This document shows positions 34,103 to 47,380 of a DNA stretch of 64,000 nucleotides, in pieces. Location of the stretch: assembly GCA_021399435.1 (NCBI GenBank), contig JAJTUP010000006.1, positions 1,054,001 to 1,118,000 on the forward strand. Direction: 5' to 3'. The notes below the pieces were generated by a model. It was not told where the DNA came from. It saw only the letters and a program-made list of their open reading frames with translations, and did not search any database. The stretch comes from Diaporthe sp. PMI_573 (lineage: Eukaryota > Ascomycota > Sordariomycetes > Diaporthales > Diaporthaceae). Each line of letters starts with the position of its first letter. Within the stretch, counting starts at the first letter, position 1. Both the position numbers and the translations under genes were made by a program.

Positions 34103-36743
34103 GGCGAAATATCGACTATCGTCACCAATTGAATGGGTATTAAGTCACAATAAAGTGCTGGGTAAGGGTAGAGGAAAGAGATTGCGAGATATAACTCGTG
34201 TCGTCGAAGGTCTTCTGACTGGAGACCGGGGGGGTTCGATCAGGGCAGGAAAAAACAAAGGTGGTAGTAATGTTGTTTTTTTCCGTTGCTGACCTAAGTT
34301 GTGCTCGGAAGCTCCGTCGCGGTGTTGATGGCGCGAGGGAGATTGAGAGAGTCGCACGACAGAGGGTGAGGGTGATTGGGGGGAGGGAGAAGCACCGTGA
34401 AGGTCGCACCTTTTCAGGTAAACTAGGTTCGACGCCTTCAAGTGGTGTTAAGGAGGAAGGGGGAGGAAGGAGAGAGAGATCGAGTCGGGGACGAGGCAGT
34501 CTTTATTAGCTTTGCGCTCCTGCCCTCGAGGTGCGAGCGAGGCCCAGGGAAGGTGTGGTACGCGGTAGTATGTACATGGGAAGGAGGAGGAAGCGGGTGT
34601 GGATTCGCAGTGTGCAGGCAGGTACTGTGGTACCCTGGCGTTCACTCGGCTAGCGCAGTGGACGGCCGGCACTAGGAGAGTGTACCCAGGTACCGTCGCG
34701 TGTTGCTGCTGCTCTCTGCTTGTGCAGGCTACTGGGACTACTCTGTCTGTACGTACTGTACGGTATGGGTGCAGCATGTGCGGTGGGCAGCAGGCAGGGT
34801 GCCAGAAAAAAACAAACCGCGCAAAATCTGAACTGTGCACCCTGCAGTGTTGACACTAGGCTGGGCTGTCCGGCTTACCACGGTCGGCTATCTCCAGCGA
34901 TGCGCGAAAAGAGAGAGAGAGAGCTCCCATCTCTCTCGGCTTATTCCCACCGCAAGCTCGACCCCGGTGTGGGCCCGCGCATGGGGCGCCCCTGCTCCTC
35001 GTCACCTAGTCCCTGCTCCACGCTCCTCTGGACCGTCCCATACCGTGCGAGTTAGCAGGCCCGTCCAAACAGAACAGAACAGAACAAATATCGTCCCCAC
35101 TCCGTCCCATGGGCCCAGGCCAATCACGCGGGCGTCTGGGGGAGCTTTGGCCAATGACGAGTCGGACGCAGCTCCCAATAGAAGTACTTCCGAATCAGAC
35201 AGGGCGATGTACCCCCGGCCCCGCAGCCGGAACCTGCTTCACCCCTGCCCGTCACCAGGCTGGGCCACCAGCACGCCTTCGTCTCTGCCATTCTGGGCAG
35301 GGCGGCCCCCAGACGCCCCAATCTCGCTCCCAGCCCAGAGCTGGGCAGGTACATGGAGAGCTGCTCCACCACAGGTACCCCGACCGGTTCCTGTCCATGG
35401 GGTTGCTGCCAGATTCCACCAGTTCTGCTGTTTCTGCCCTGCCATGGCTGCCATGGCATTAGCCCCCATCCCCATCTCCAATCCCATTCCAGCCCAGCCC
35501 AGGTCAGGTCCAGTCTGGTCTCTTTTTCGCTCTCTCCTACCGGCTGCTATCTATGGACGGTCTGGATGGGTTGATGAGGGATTTTTTCTCGCTCGTTCCT
35601 CGTACTCCGTCCCCTCCCTACCTAGTGCTAGGTACCTCGTCGCTGCGTCCTCGCCCTCGGCATCATTTCGCGAGATGACGACACAGGGAACCTGCGGGTA
35701 AGAAAACAACTCGCCCAGACTGGCGGTCAATTGCCTATGTCAATCGAATCAATCCCGGGTCGGATGAGGTGAGGCTATTTCCACCTCTTTTTGCATTACG
35801 GTGACACCAATTGGTCTCTCCTGCCCATCCTGCCAGCCCAGCCCGTCCCGTCCCATCCCTTTCCCTGTGGCCCCAACCTTGAGACCCCCGGCTTCCTGTG
35901 TGTCCCAGACAGGTAGCACAATTGCGATATGGTTTCGCCTTGAGTCGGCGCCACGACTGCTGACCTTGGCACTGACCACTGACCACTGACCACTGACACT
36001 CGCCCATGGCCAGGTCCGTAGCCGTGGCACGGGGACTCGCCCGCGGCCAAGCAAGATGCAACCCCACGCAGAACGCAGCATCAACATTACTAGGAACCGT
36101 GCTCTCGATTAAGAGTCAATATCGACATTTAGTCTTTCCTCCGAAGTCTGGAGGCGAAATGAGCCAGCCAGCCACGGGCCACGATGCCCCATCGCCAAGG
36201 CACCCGGGACACTGTGACCATAGTGTTACAGAACAGTACGTCGACTCTCTGTCAGGCTGACGGCCCTGCGAGCCCGCCAGCTGTCGTCACAGATCTTCCT
36301 GCTGGTGCTGATGGCTCACGCCGGCTCATGCTGGCCGCGGTGCTTGCACAGTCGCCAACATACTATGCAGCCGGGGAAGCCAGCAGACAGCTTCTTCCCC
36401 AGACCCTCACTCCTCTTCTCCAGGTTTGGGGTTCTCCAACCTTTGCCACCTCGGCGACAGCGATGGGCAAACTTGGACATCAGGATCCGTACATACACAC
36501 GCATATGCGCAACCACAAACAGTATAGGACAGGACTGTACCCTGCGGTCCCATACCATATCGGACCCTACTCTAGATCATGCACCTAGCGATGCACCAAA
36601 ATTAAGCCCGCCCACGACCCGCGGCGGTCTGCCTGTCAGCCTGCCGGGCCAGTGCGACTGAGAAGCGCAAATGCAGGTGCTTGGTCCTACGGGAAAAGGC
36701 TGATTGAATAGGTCACCCAAGCTTTTTTCCGCCGTTCTTCACC
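34103..36743. other. Long upstream region of pma1, no supported gene
   Basis: Pyrimidine/purine-biased leader DNA adjoins pma1 (34140-34500), as usual for strongly expressed fungal genes. Beyond it, no frame has an ATG, splice sites and domain resemblance together. Short direct repeats such as CAGAACAGAACAGAACA (35069-35086) and CCACTGACCACTGACCACTGAC (35974-35996) occur. Confidence 0.5.
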
Positions 36744-37007
36744 TCATGGCGCGAACAGGCTGGGGTTGCCCTTGCTGTCCAGCTCGGCTTTTGTCTTGGG
36801 CATGGAGCTCACCACAAGGATGCTCGTAGCTCCCGCGCCCATGGACCTTATCGTGTGCAGCCATCGCCGGCCCTTGACCTTGTTGTTGCTGTTCGAATTT
36901 TTTCTTCTTCTTCCTCGTCCGCAACCGCGAGTTTCATGTCGTTCCTCCCGTTCATCTCGTCCGGGCGGACTTTGACACATTGACGGTGATGGGCCAATAG
37001 GCGTCAT
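36744..37007 (-). CDS. Possible small basic protein, unrecognised
   Basis: An ATG-started frame of 87 codons. The first half is Arg/Asn/Lys-rich. The second half (from about residue 46) has a short hydrophobic stretch GATSILVVSS and ends AELDSKGNPSLFAP, with the GC-ending codons typical of real genes in this window. The N-terminal half looks less coding, so the true gene may begin downstream of 37007 or have an unseen upstream exon. No family is recognised. Confidence 0.25.
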   Translation of the reverse strand: MTPIGPSPSMCQSPPGRDEREERHETRGCGRGRRRKNSNSNNKVKGRRWLHTIRSMGAGATSILVVSSMPKTKAELDSKGNPSLFAP

Positions 37008-37709
37008 TTCCTTACGACAGATTTCTCGTCACATTGTCTACACAACACCAACATCCACACATCCACCCGTCCCTTCACGCATTGATAGCACCCGTGGTAA
37101 GAGGCGAAAGTGCGAACGCAGCCGAGGCCGCACCGTACAACGGCACAAGTCCGCTTCTCCGCCTGGAGCAGCAGCGGCTGTCTTCTGGAACCCCTGCCGT
37201 CGTGCGCAGACAGGGCAGCGTGGGGTGGAAGAAGGGGAAGAGGGCCCTCGAGTCCAGCAGACCCAGCCGCATCCCACGTCCCACCCCATTCCCCAGCGAT
37301 TGACTGTGGGCGTGTGTGGAGCTATTGCTGTTGATCAGGACTTGGCACTAGGGAGCTGCAGAGCTGCACGACGTCCCGCTAGCTTCGAGGACCGTCTTCC
37401 GCTGAGACTACGCCTTTCTCAACCAGCTGCAGTCCCAAAAACGGCCACAGAAACCTTCGTCTGCACGCCTGCATGCGCGATTTGACGAGCGAATGCCGCC
37501 GCCGGCCTCCTTCCTGTATGTCCCGAGGATCGAGTCGCGTGTGTCATTCTATGCACGTTGATGCTGCTCATGCAGCTGAATGACAACGACAGAGTCAGCA
37601 CCACCGAAAAGCTGGTGTGGAAGTGCCGATGATCCATGCCTAATCATCTGGCTCAATACGTCATTGGCTCCGCCGATAGGCAGGGTGTCAATTGGATCCT
37701 GTCCTGCGA

Positions 37710-37755
<46 letters not shown>

Positions 37756-40700
37756 AGGAAGAAAGCCTCTCCCAGCCGATGGATCGAGAATCCTCAACTC
37801 GCTTATTACTACACACGTCCACTGTAGTGTAGCCTGCCATGGTTTGGACTCGCGGTGCCGATCGAGCCGGGCTGCCAGGCTGCGTGGTGTGTCTGGGGAA
37901 CTTTGCTCGGGGGTCCTAGCGCGAGAGGTTAAAATCCATCTGCGTCCTGTGGCAGTGAGCTGGTTCCGGGATGTGCGCTGAACCATCCAACTTTACGCCA
38001 CACTGAGACCGGGCCATGTAGGGTCGCGAATTGTCGCTCACCGATTTGGCATTCCCGCTATCGGACTGGTCGGCGTCGGCATCACCGTGCTTTCACAACC
38101 TCTCGCCACGTCGTGAGGATGTAGGGGCGAGAGTTAACGCTACTGGCGCCCATGCTGTCTATACTCTCATGCGTCGGCCTCGTCTTCCCCACGGTTGCTG
38201 CGTCTGAGGAAGAGGGGGATCAAAAATTGGCATCGATCACAAGCAGATTGCCAGCTCAGCACATGGCGTTTCAGACGGGGTGCCCTGTCACGATCCCAGC
38301 CTAAAACAAACAACCCTCAATTGGACTGTCACGTAACAAGCAATACCCTCACGTCCATCATTACAATGAACGCGAGGCAATCTTGCCTTGAGCCTTAGTC
38401 AATGAACAGCGTGGGCGTCGCGCATGATGTCAAAGTCTGTCGACATTTGATAATTAAAAGTGTCGCCGACTTGGCTGTGATCCAGACCCTGACTTTGGAA
38501 ATCACAGGCGTGCTTTCTAACATTATCGAATTACCACTTCCCGTCGCATTCAATGCAGCACCACAGTAATAGGGTCACTTCCAACGTTGGGCGGCCCGAG
38601 CGTCCCCAGAGAAAGCCTCTTGTCCTCGGCTCTGTTTCGCCTGATCGCCATTTTCCCATGGCCGTGCAAGCAGACAGATAGGACAGTGGCCGTTGCTAGC
38701 GCCACCTACGTTGCTTAACAAAGGCACAGGTGGCTCACCGACGGAAGTTCCTTGTGCCAGCGTGGTCGCGTGGGCACAGCGGCGGCGCGCCCCAGCCAAA
38801 ACATCCGAGAATTCTCCATAGGCAGGTCGGTCTGCTGGCTCGCGCACATGCCAACCGGGGCAGCGGCTGTGTGCCCTACCGCTGCCGGATGAACGCCCGC
38901 CCTTTCACGGGTTGCAGCAAAAGTGGCCGCCGCCTCACAGACCAACGCCGTCAGCGGTGTCGACACTCCAACACAAATGTACACCTGGCACCAGATGTCA
39001 AAAGCACAGAAGCACCGCAAAAGGGCCGTTTCCAGAGTCCCGTCCTGCCTCCTGAGTCCTGGACGATCCCCGTCAATCAGAAGAAGCGACGGAAGAACGA
39101 GTGGGCACTGGAATAAATAAATGGGTCGCGTCGGTGCTATCGGGTCAAGCGACTGGTGCTAGGCCGTGCTGGGCCAGTGCACCCTGCCGTGCCATCGCTT
39201 GGGGATCAGCGGCACTGACGGCACTCGACCTTGCAGCGACCGCGAGATTTTCCGCCTGGGCAGTAAACTGGCAGAACTGTCTGGCTGGCAGCGCCGCGCC
39301 ATTAGCCACCGCCGTCCGCAGTGGCAGCCGCACTTCTTGGCTTTCAATTACTCGCCTCGCTCGCCTCGCCAGGGCTCGGGATGGCGATCCTCAGGTTAGA
39401 ATTGCCGCTTCAAGACCAACGTTGTCTTGTCCTGATCGGACATTGACCGTGCCAGCATTGGCTTCGTTGGTTCGCGGATCCTGAATCCCGATCAAGCATC
39501 CTGAGCGTGGCCTCTCACTGTGTATTATATTACGCTCTGTTATTTGGCATATTCCGCCAGTCTGCTTCAGGTCCTAAGCTGGCGCAATTTCCCATGCAGC
39601 GATAAAATGTCGCAGCGACAAAACCACCCTGTCTAGCCTGCCCATCGCCTCTTGTTGCACCGTTGCAGCCTCTTGACTCGCCTCCGCGGGAGGTGACCTC
39701 GATGGAATCGGATCAATCACAACGGGCCCTGTTCGTGAAAACGGGTCTCGATGGAGCCGCAGGACCCCTTGCCCTAGGCTGGGCATGGGGGCTGCCCCGA
39801 TTGGACCTGCATTAGCAAATGATGGTCACCACTTATCGCAGGTCACCCTGCCCTGCCATTTGCTGGATGAGGCTGACTGTGGGCTTGACTCTTGCTTCCT
39901 CGGGTATTATTCCTGAGGTCCACACGGACCACCGCAGGAGGAAGGAGTTGGTTGTTCACCGTGCTTGTTTGCTACGGCACAGGCTAGCTAGTGCCGCACT
40001 GGCTCAACGCGGCTGGTACCTTATTGAGTCTCGGCTCTTGTCCCAGGGCGCTGGGAGGAAGCTTATGAGCATTTGTCGCGCGTTCTGCTGTGCTCATTTC
40101 CGGGGGCGCGAGCTGCTCCTGTGGTATCCACGGAAAACCTGCCTGGGGAGATTTGCGGCCCCAGCTCGCGATGCTGATTTTGATGTCATCGTCATGACCA
40201 AAACGAAGGTGTTGCCCCGACAAAGCGCCGGTATTGAACGACTCAAATAAGGAAAGCACCGTGGTCCATGACTTCGTGGTTCGCTTGTCCATGACCCCCA
40301 GAGACGCCCACGACACCCGTTACGTCTTCCCGTCATTGCGAAACACCCAATTACCTGAATCAAGATGGGCTGGACTCTTACTTTTATTGAGATTGCAACC
40401 CTACCTGCGGTGCGCAGGTGACGGGCCAGGGCTGAAACAGCCACTGGCCTTGAAACGAAAGCTTAGCCCGCGGTATACTTGACGCCTGTTGGGTCCTCAA
40501 CAGTCAATCATCGCCACAAAAGTCAAATCCTTCGAATGGACCTGGGTGCCGCCTCGCTCCGCCAGCCACCTTGTTTTCCCGTTCGATACCAATACGACAT
40601 TTGGAGCACGAGGAGGGCTGGGCCAGGCACACACAGGACCGAGTGGTCACCACCCAGCGCCTGCAGGCTTGCTGGCCGATGTTTCGCGCCGTGGGGGCAC

Positions 40701-42075
40701 TGCATCCTGGAGAGCGGCTGAACATTGAGTTTTGCTCGTGTCAGTCTTATCGACCGTGGCAGACGGGACCCTTTGCCAATAAGGTTTTCGCTGGAACGTT
40801 TTCCCGTCCTCACTTAGTTCAGAGCAATCCTGTTTGATCGCCTTCGAAAAAAGCATTACCCGATGGCGAACTCATGACCGAGCCAAGTTCCAAAGGCTTC
40901 AAGTCTTATGGGCTGCGGATAAAAGCCAAGTCTCAGCCTTGCATCTCCTATGAGGTCGGATTTGGGCTCAGCCGTGGGCCGTTCTCGACCTACGCCAGCT
41001 ACTTCATGTGCGCATAAATGTTTCTCTGTCTGAGACGAACACCGTCCCCGTTGTTTCCCATGCACGGCAGCAAACGGGGCGGTGCGTCCCATCCTCGCAT
41101 GCTCCTTGGGACTTTGGACGATCTTGGCCTATCCCCACGACAGCGGCTGTTTCAGGACGTCGCCTTCCTGCAACGATGGATAAAGTGCTGCTTAGGTCAG
41201 CTCTGTGGGCTTGTTTTAACGACATGACACAACATTGTCAATTACTATTTTTACTCGCGGGCGGAATATCTGTATTGAACCTCGCGCGCAGGTTACTGGT
41301 GGACTCGCATTTGGTTTGGCCGGTGTTTCTCTGCATCCCATCCACGCTTATTAAGTGTACGAACGGGGATGTTCGGGTACGAAGCGGAACCGAGTCGGAA
41401 GACAAAACGACCGGGCCAAGTGGCCGAGTTCGTATCGGACTGGTGTAAAAGGCCGGCACATTCCGGTGCGGAAACAGAATGTTTCTACGACAGCAATTGC
41501 CTCCTTCTACTGCGAGGCGGCAGGGGCGCTACGTTGCGAGAACTTGACCCTCGAGACGCCATGTGGTCCGGGTCGAATTTTCTTATTCCAGCCTTATGAG
41601 CGCCCAGACCATCACTCCACGGGTGATGTGGGCCACCAATTTGGCATGCTCTTGTCAGCGGCGTGGCTCGAACATCCCGCCGTCCGGTAGCAAGTCGCTA
41701 GCCAGTCGCCGGAACGCCGACGCGGCTCGCGGTCGTGTGGATTCCATTGCGTCGGGTCCTGTCTACCGTCGGCCGCCGTCAACCCGGTATAAAGCTAGCA
41801 GCCGCGTCCTTTGTCGCTGTCCTCACAGTGTGAATGTCAATCTCATAGAATGCGAGAAATATGAATGCCACGTGCGGGTGTTGATCGCTCGCCGGCCGTG
41901 TCTTAGGCCCAGAAAGTTCTGGTCCAGTCGTTCCAGCCCTCTGCGGTAGTTGCTCCATGTTACGGCCTTCTGTGTCATTGTTTGCTTTTCTTGCCTGCTG
42001 TGCTTTCTCTAGCGGCGTGGGTTTGGCTTGCAGCTAATCCTACCAACATGATCGTAACGACGAGGAATGCTACGA
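37008..42075. other. Gene-poor stretch with no supported gene
   Basis: Five kilobases contain only short, conflicting frames in all six phases. It has a GGCT array at 37710-37753. Base composition is not strikingly AT-rich, so this is not an obvious RIP relic. I see no terminal repeats, transposase or reverse-transcriptase motif. Confidence 0.45.
37710..37753. repeat. GGCT tetranucleotide microsatellite
   Basis: About eleven tandem GGCT units. They keep a plus-strand frame open as Trp-Leu-Ala-Gly repeats, which is not evidence of coding. Confidence 0.9.
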
Positions 42076-43037
42076 CTAGGGCCTTGCTGACCATCCGTCA
42101 CCAGGAAATAGCCAGGTGATATAGTGTTTTTTTTTTAAACTATCCATGTACCGATCCACTACCTCTGTAGAATGGCTCTTGCAACGTCGACCTATGTGTG
42201 CGTCAGAAATATCTACAGATGAAGCTAAGAGTGAGTCTAAGGTATCACCTGGGCAACTGTGAGAATGGGAGTTGATGGTAGTCAATCTCGCTGCGCCTAC
42301 AGGACTCCTCTAGGCTGTGAACGAGAGACTAGAGATCCTTCTACGACCTTCCCTATTCTTCGGGCATGCCGATATCAGAAAGTGCTCGGCCACTTCCTTA
42401 GGGCTGATAAGTAACTTACCGATGGCATGCCCACTGCACTGACTCTGGTGCACTCAGTCTGACGTACTCTCCAAGTCATCATCATGTTCACGTGAGGCTA
42501 ATGATAGCCGGTTGATATGTGAAGTGGAGATACGCATATGGTTCCAAAGAGAATGTACACTTCGACTCACCTCGATGTTTATTGTACGGCTTGGGACTCT
42601 CTCCATTTCGTATGCGTGGGGACTCGTTACCGTCATGTATCGATTATTGAGATCAGATGGGGACGGGACAGGATATCGTCGTTGACATCGGATCACACTA
42701 TTTCTGCATAGTCGCAAAGTTGAGGAAGAGTCCTCACCGGGCCATCTATGCTTCGGCCCAGGCTGCTGGCAATTATTTGTAGCACTCAAATACATTGCAG
42801 CTATCTTGAAGTATCATTACATTGGGCAGTTCACTCTACCACAAGTTTGGGATCGCGAATGAAAGCAATAACGTCACAACCTGATTCGCTTCCGATATCT
42901 TCTCGAATGTCCACGAGCCCACAGATGTGCGCTGAACGGGTGAAACGGTCCTCGTAACGATCCATCCTTACTCGAGAATCAAGATCTCTGGCCATTGACA
43001 TAGAGTAATCATGCATTGGAAGATATTCGCAACTCAT
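42076..43037 (-). CDS. Candidate four-exon orphan gene
   Basis: Starting at ATG 43037 (MSCEYLPMHDYSMSMARDLD), exons 42840-43037, 42571-42765, 42420-42444 and 42076-42296 can be joined in frame to 212 residues using GT-AG introns of 74, 126 and 123 bp. Two of the donors are consensus (GTGAGT at 42570, GTAAGT at 42419). The first exon reads like a globular protein (ARDLDSRVRMDRYEDRF, then HICGLVDIREDIG). Later exons are Ser/Arg-rich and end in TWLFPGDGWSARP. Codon use is A/T-richer than in the housekeeping genes, and no domain is recognised. It could be a lineage-specific gene, a decayed gene or a chance series of frames; I chose the joins. Confidence 0.3.
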
Positions 43038-43277
43038 CAGTCACGCTTACTTGGAGACAGCCCAGATTCCCCGTCCATGATGGGTACCATGCTTTGAATG
43101 CAGTCACGCCTGTATCCTCAGTCTTAGTAATATTCGGCGGTTGTTCATCTCCGACGGTGAATCAGCAAAGGAAACAACTATAAAATATTCAAGAATCCAA
43201 GACCAGAGACTTTCATGCGCACTGCCCGTATTGGAGCAGGAGCGACTAGAACTATCAGATATACGTAACAAGACAAA

Positions 43278-43562
43278 ATGAAAGACGATGAAAAAAGCAA
43301 GCTAGAGGACCATTGGCAGGCGATGGAGGACGAGCACGTTGAACACGTTCCTCAGAATCCCACGACGCCTAGCCGATGGCGCAGGTTCCTCCAATGGTTC
43401 CGAAGAAGGCCGCGCGATAGACGCGGAGGGGCTAGAATCCGCGATACCGATGACCGCAATGGGGTTGCTCCCCAGGGGAGGAGTCACTCCAACCGCCATC
43501 AGCCCAATGAGCATACCCAGGAACAGCCAGAAGTGTATGGATGGTGGCTCGGTTTGATGTAG
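43278..43562 (+). CDS. Hypothetical 94-residue hydrophilic protein
   Basis: An uninterrupted ATG-started frame with adenine at -3 (ACAAAATGAAAG). The N-terminus is acidic (MKDDEKSKLEDHWQAMEDE) and is followed by a strongly basic segment (RWRRFLQWFRRRPRDRRGG) and a polar tail ending YGWWLGLM. There is no signal peptide or known domain. It lies 240 bp from the start of the candidate orphan gene and is divergent to it, so the two could share a promoter. The charge segregation suggests a real small protein, but a chance frame of this length is possible. Confidence 0.35.
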   Translation: MKDDEKSKLEDHWQAMEDEHVEHVPQNPTTPSRWRRFLQWFRRRPRDRRGGARIRDTDDRNGVAPQGRSHSNRHQPNEHTQEQPEVYGWWLGLM

Positions 43563-45020
43563 AGAATCACCAGAGCCGTGTAACGTAATTATTCAGACCT
43601 GTAGCATAAATGATGGTTTCTTTCTCGTGGCCATCAGTGATAAAAGGCTAAGCTAGAAACTTGGATTGGATGTATTTATTACACCTCTTTGCGTTGTTGG
43701 TTGAATTGCGGCTGCGTATTCTGTGAACCAGCTACCCTACTACTACTCCCACTGCTCTTGACTAGTTTCTCATGGACTGTGAAGAAATCATCTCCCCGGG
43801 AGCCAATGCATCACAGCCCGACAAAGGTGACCTCTGATGGACTCTGGTCCGTCATCATCCACACGCCTGAGGCTCAAGAGAATCCAACTGCCTTTACAAT
43901 CCTGTTGTTTCTGTGCGGAGAACTCACATGAAGCCGCCTGCTGGGGCTTGCTTAACAATTTCTGTCCTCCAATCCTCCATTTATTCCTCGCTTGTTCGTT
44001 CACATAGCCTTGGACAGCCCTAGGCGTCAAGGTTCAACTCTCTATAGATCAAATGAGAAACTCGAATCTCTGGCTGCAGATACATACAGGTGGAAAGTGT
44101 TGGACAATCTTGTGCGGAAGCGGGAAACATAAAAATTAGGATAACCTAATCTTCGTTTTATTCAAATATGATGCCCGAGTGGCCGTGTGAAAAGGAATTC
44201 ACTCCTTCCAGCCTACCTGGGGCGTGTCTTCCCGCGAAACGGGATAAAACGCCAGTCAATACTTCAAGTCGCGGCTACATTTGCTCGTGCATGACCGTCT
44301 ACGCCGTATCAAGATCGTTTGCCACGGCTGAGTGGATGGCTGCTCGACGGTCTAACTGCACATCGTAGCCACCAGTCGGGCGAAGGGAAGGGAGAACAAG
44401 GCACCGTGGACGTGGAGAGGAGATGATGGAGAGTATCAATTGATCAATAACGACTTTCGCATTTCCGTTAATAGTGATCCTGTACCCCCAGCTCGTTCTC
44501 TCGCGGACCAACCAATACTCCTGAGAACCAACTGCGGGTCGACTGTTGTTGAACCCCTACGCAAGTATCAATACGACGTGTCCAGGTCCGCCATAAAACT
44601 TTTCATAAACCCGTGTCCATCCCAAACGCCATCATTGGAGACCGTCTCCCATGCAGTATGCACAATGTCAGTTGATGCGGGCGCCACACGAGTGCTGAGC
44701 CGCGCAAGTTACCCTAGGGTAGTAGACATTCCCTTTGTAATTTCACCTGCTGCCAACTCTGGTTGAATCACCTGCGAAAACAATGAGTCGATGAATTTGC
44801 AGGATAGCTTCCTGGGGAGAGGTCTCACCATCATGAGCACACAGCGTGCTAGCTATTCACCTCATTCTGTCCACGCCCTTCTCATTTCGATTGAGCCAGC
44901 CCAGTGAGGTGCTGCGCATGACGCTCACACGGAGCGCCTGAGCGATGAGTAGAAATCTTTTGTCGCCAATGCACCAGCTGAAGACAAACCGGGCCCTGTC
45001 GACTGCGATCCTCCCTGTTC
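43563..45020. other. Intergenic, A/T-richer, no firm gene
   Basis: A 66-codon ATG frame at 44168-44368 and a roughly 100-codon frame without ATG at 44440-44766 are present in the plus strand, but no convincing join links them. Bases 44880-45020 are the 3' flank of the Seb1-like gene. Confidence 0.45.
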
Positions 45021-47344
45021 CTAGTAAGGAGGATTGGTGGTCGCGTCGGGGGGCGGGAACGAAAAGCCGGGCGGGAAGACGGGGAAGCCGTTCGAGTCAG
45101 TGGAGATGCCGTATGGGAAGGCCGGCACAACCGGCTCATTGACGGGTGCGTTGTGATTGTTGGCCGGGCGGTCATCATCCCGGTGGCGATGGTCGCCTCT
45201 TCCGCCGCCGCGGCGACCATGACGGCCGCCTCGCTCCGGGCGGTCGTCACCGTCGCGGTGGGAGGATTTTGGACCGTGGCTTCCGCCCTTGTCTGTCTGC
45301 ATGCGTCTGCTGATGGCCTTGGATGACACGCCGGCACCAATCTCGATATCCGGCTCCTCGACGACCATGCCGTGGGCGATTGGCTGGCCGCCACTTCCAC
45401 CGTAAGGCGCCGTGAGCATCCACTTGCGATCCGCCTCAGTGAGCTTGTGGATAGGGATGACACTGACTCCGGTCTGGTAGTCGCTGCAGTCACGAGGTCC
45501 AAAGCCGACACCCCATCTAGTGCGCAATTGCGCATCCGGGCTGCGACCTTGGTCCATTGCCTCCTTGGCGCTGACAGCGTCTTTACGACTATACATCTTG
45601 ACGAAGGCGTGGCGCTTTTCCTTGTTTACAATGCACGTCTGAACGGTACCGAAGCCATTGAAGATGTTCCGCAGCTCGTTCTCGGAGCAGTTCACACCGC
45701 CCACAAAGAGAGTGCGGCTCAACACCTTGATAGACCCATTGGGCAGGCTTGGGTCGTGCTCTATCCACTTCTGCTGCTGGAAGGCAGGCATCTCATCCCG
45801 TCGAGGGCTGTGGCCATGACGTCCTGGAGGAGACCGTTGGCGGTACTGACGACTGCGATCACGATCATCGTAGCGATCACGCGGTGGAGAATTACGCCCA
45901 AAGTCTCCAAAGCGCCGCTCATCACGGCCACGAGGGGAGTCACGGTGCTCCCAGTGTCTTCCCGGAGATCGCGAACGAGATCTCCCGTGCGTTCTATTCG
46001 TGGGAGACCTGGGAGCACGAGCCTCGTCAGGCCTCGGAGGCGCCCAGCCGTTTGTGCCATTAGGAGGCGGCGGGTAGGAGCCTTGACTCGGCTGAGATAC
46101 TGGAGGGGTAGCGACAGGGGTGTTGGACGCGAGGGCCTTCACGACAGCGGCAATTTGGTCGGGGGGCATTCCCTTTTGGACTAATTGCTGGATAAGCGCG
46201 ACCTGCAATGCGGTATTATCAGTGGCGCCTGGCTGCGGGCCCGGGGCCGCTGCTTGCATTCCATTGAACATGCCCGCCATGACATTCTGTGCGCCGTAGT
46301 TGGGCACCTGCGCAGGCTGAGGCTGAGCCGGAGGCTGAGGCGCCATGAATGGCATTGCAGGCGGATTTACAGTCGGAGCGGCTGGTTGTGATGTAGGCAA
46401 GAATGGCATGCCCTGCTGGAGGGAGTTCATGAAGGATGGAGGAGCTGCATGGTTAGCGGGGGGTGCGGCGGCCGGATACGCAGTAGACACCGGAGCTGGT
46501 GTAGGAGCAGAGGTCGCCGGAGTCTTCTGAGGGTTGTTGGCATTCTGGCGGGCGATGTTTGCCAGAGTTTCCATGATGTTGGCTGGTACCGCTGGTGGGG
46601 CCGGGGTTGGCCGGTTGCTGAGCGAGGGCAGCGGGTTGGCGGGTGGGCTGCCCGGAGGAGTTGTAGACTGGTCTACGTTGGAGCGACATGTTAGACATTG
46701 TGAGGCGTGAATCATGATATATGAAGCCTGCAGGAGGTATACAAAAAGGACATGACGGCCGGAAAGCCAGATATGGTGGATGGGTGACCTACTGTTCAGC
46801 TTGTCCTTGAAGCCCTCGATCATCTTGCCGGGGAAGGTCTGTCCCTTCTCCCAGATGTCGACCAGCTTTCTGATCTTCTCCTACGCGCGCGGGGAAGAAA
46901 TCCTAGTAAGTTTCTATACACCAGAAAAGGGAGGGTTGAGAAGTGCCTGTGAGGCTTGAGGTTTACGGGTGGCGATGCCTCACTACAGCCATGCAGTTTC
47001 CTCCAGGTTGCCTCAAGCGGGAACGCTTTGCGATGGATACAGGACTTACCCTTTGATCCTGGGGGGCCGAGGAAATGATATCGTTCATCAGGACTGGCAT
47101 CAACTCCGTCACCCTGTTGACGCCGGCGGCGAAGCTGCCATCTGGGGCGGAGCTGCCGACAGGCTGGCCTTGCTGTTTGGCCTGTTCCAACCATTTGCGG
47201 GTTACAGAGTCTACAACGTAGAGAACACCAAGCTTATGTGTGCTGGGGGCTTTCTTGAAGTGGGTGTAGATCTTCTGGACGAGAACTGACTCGGACTATG
47301 CGCATTCATGTTAGTAGGCCAAACTGCGGGCAGGATGACTGCAT

Positions 47345-47380
<36 letters not shown>

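Noticed and set aside
37580..37981. ATG-started frame of 133 codons with Trp-Leu-Ala-Gly repeats
   Set aside because: Its openness comes from the GGCT microsatellite, and the remainder is not protein-like.
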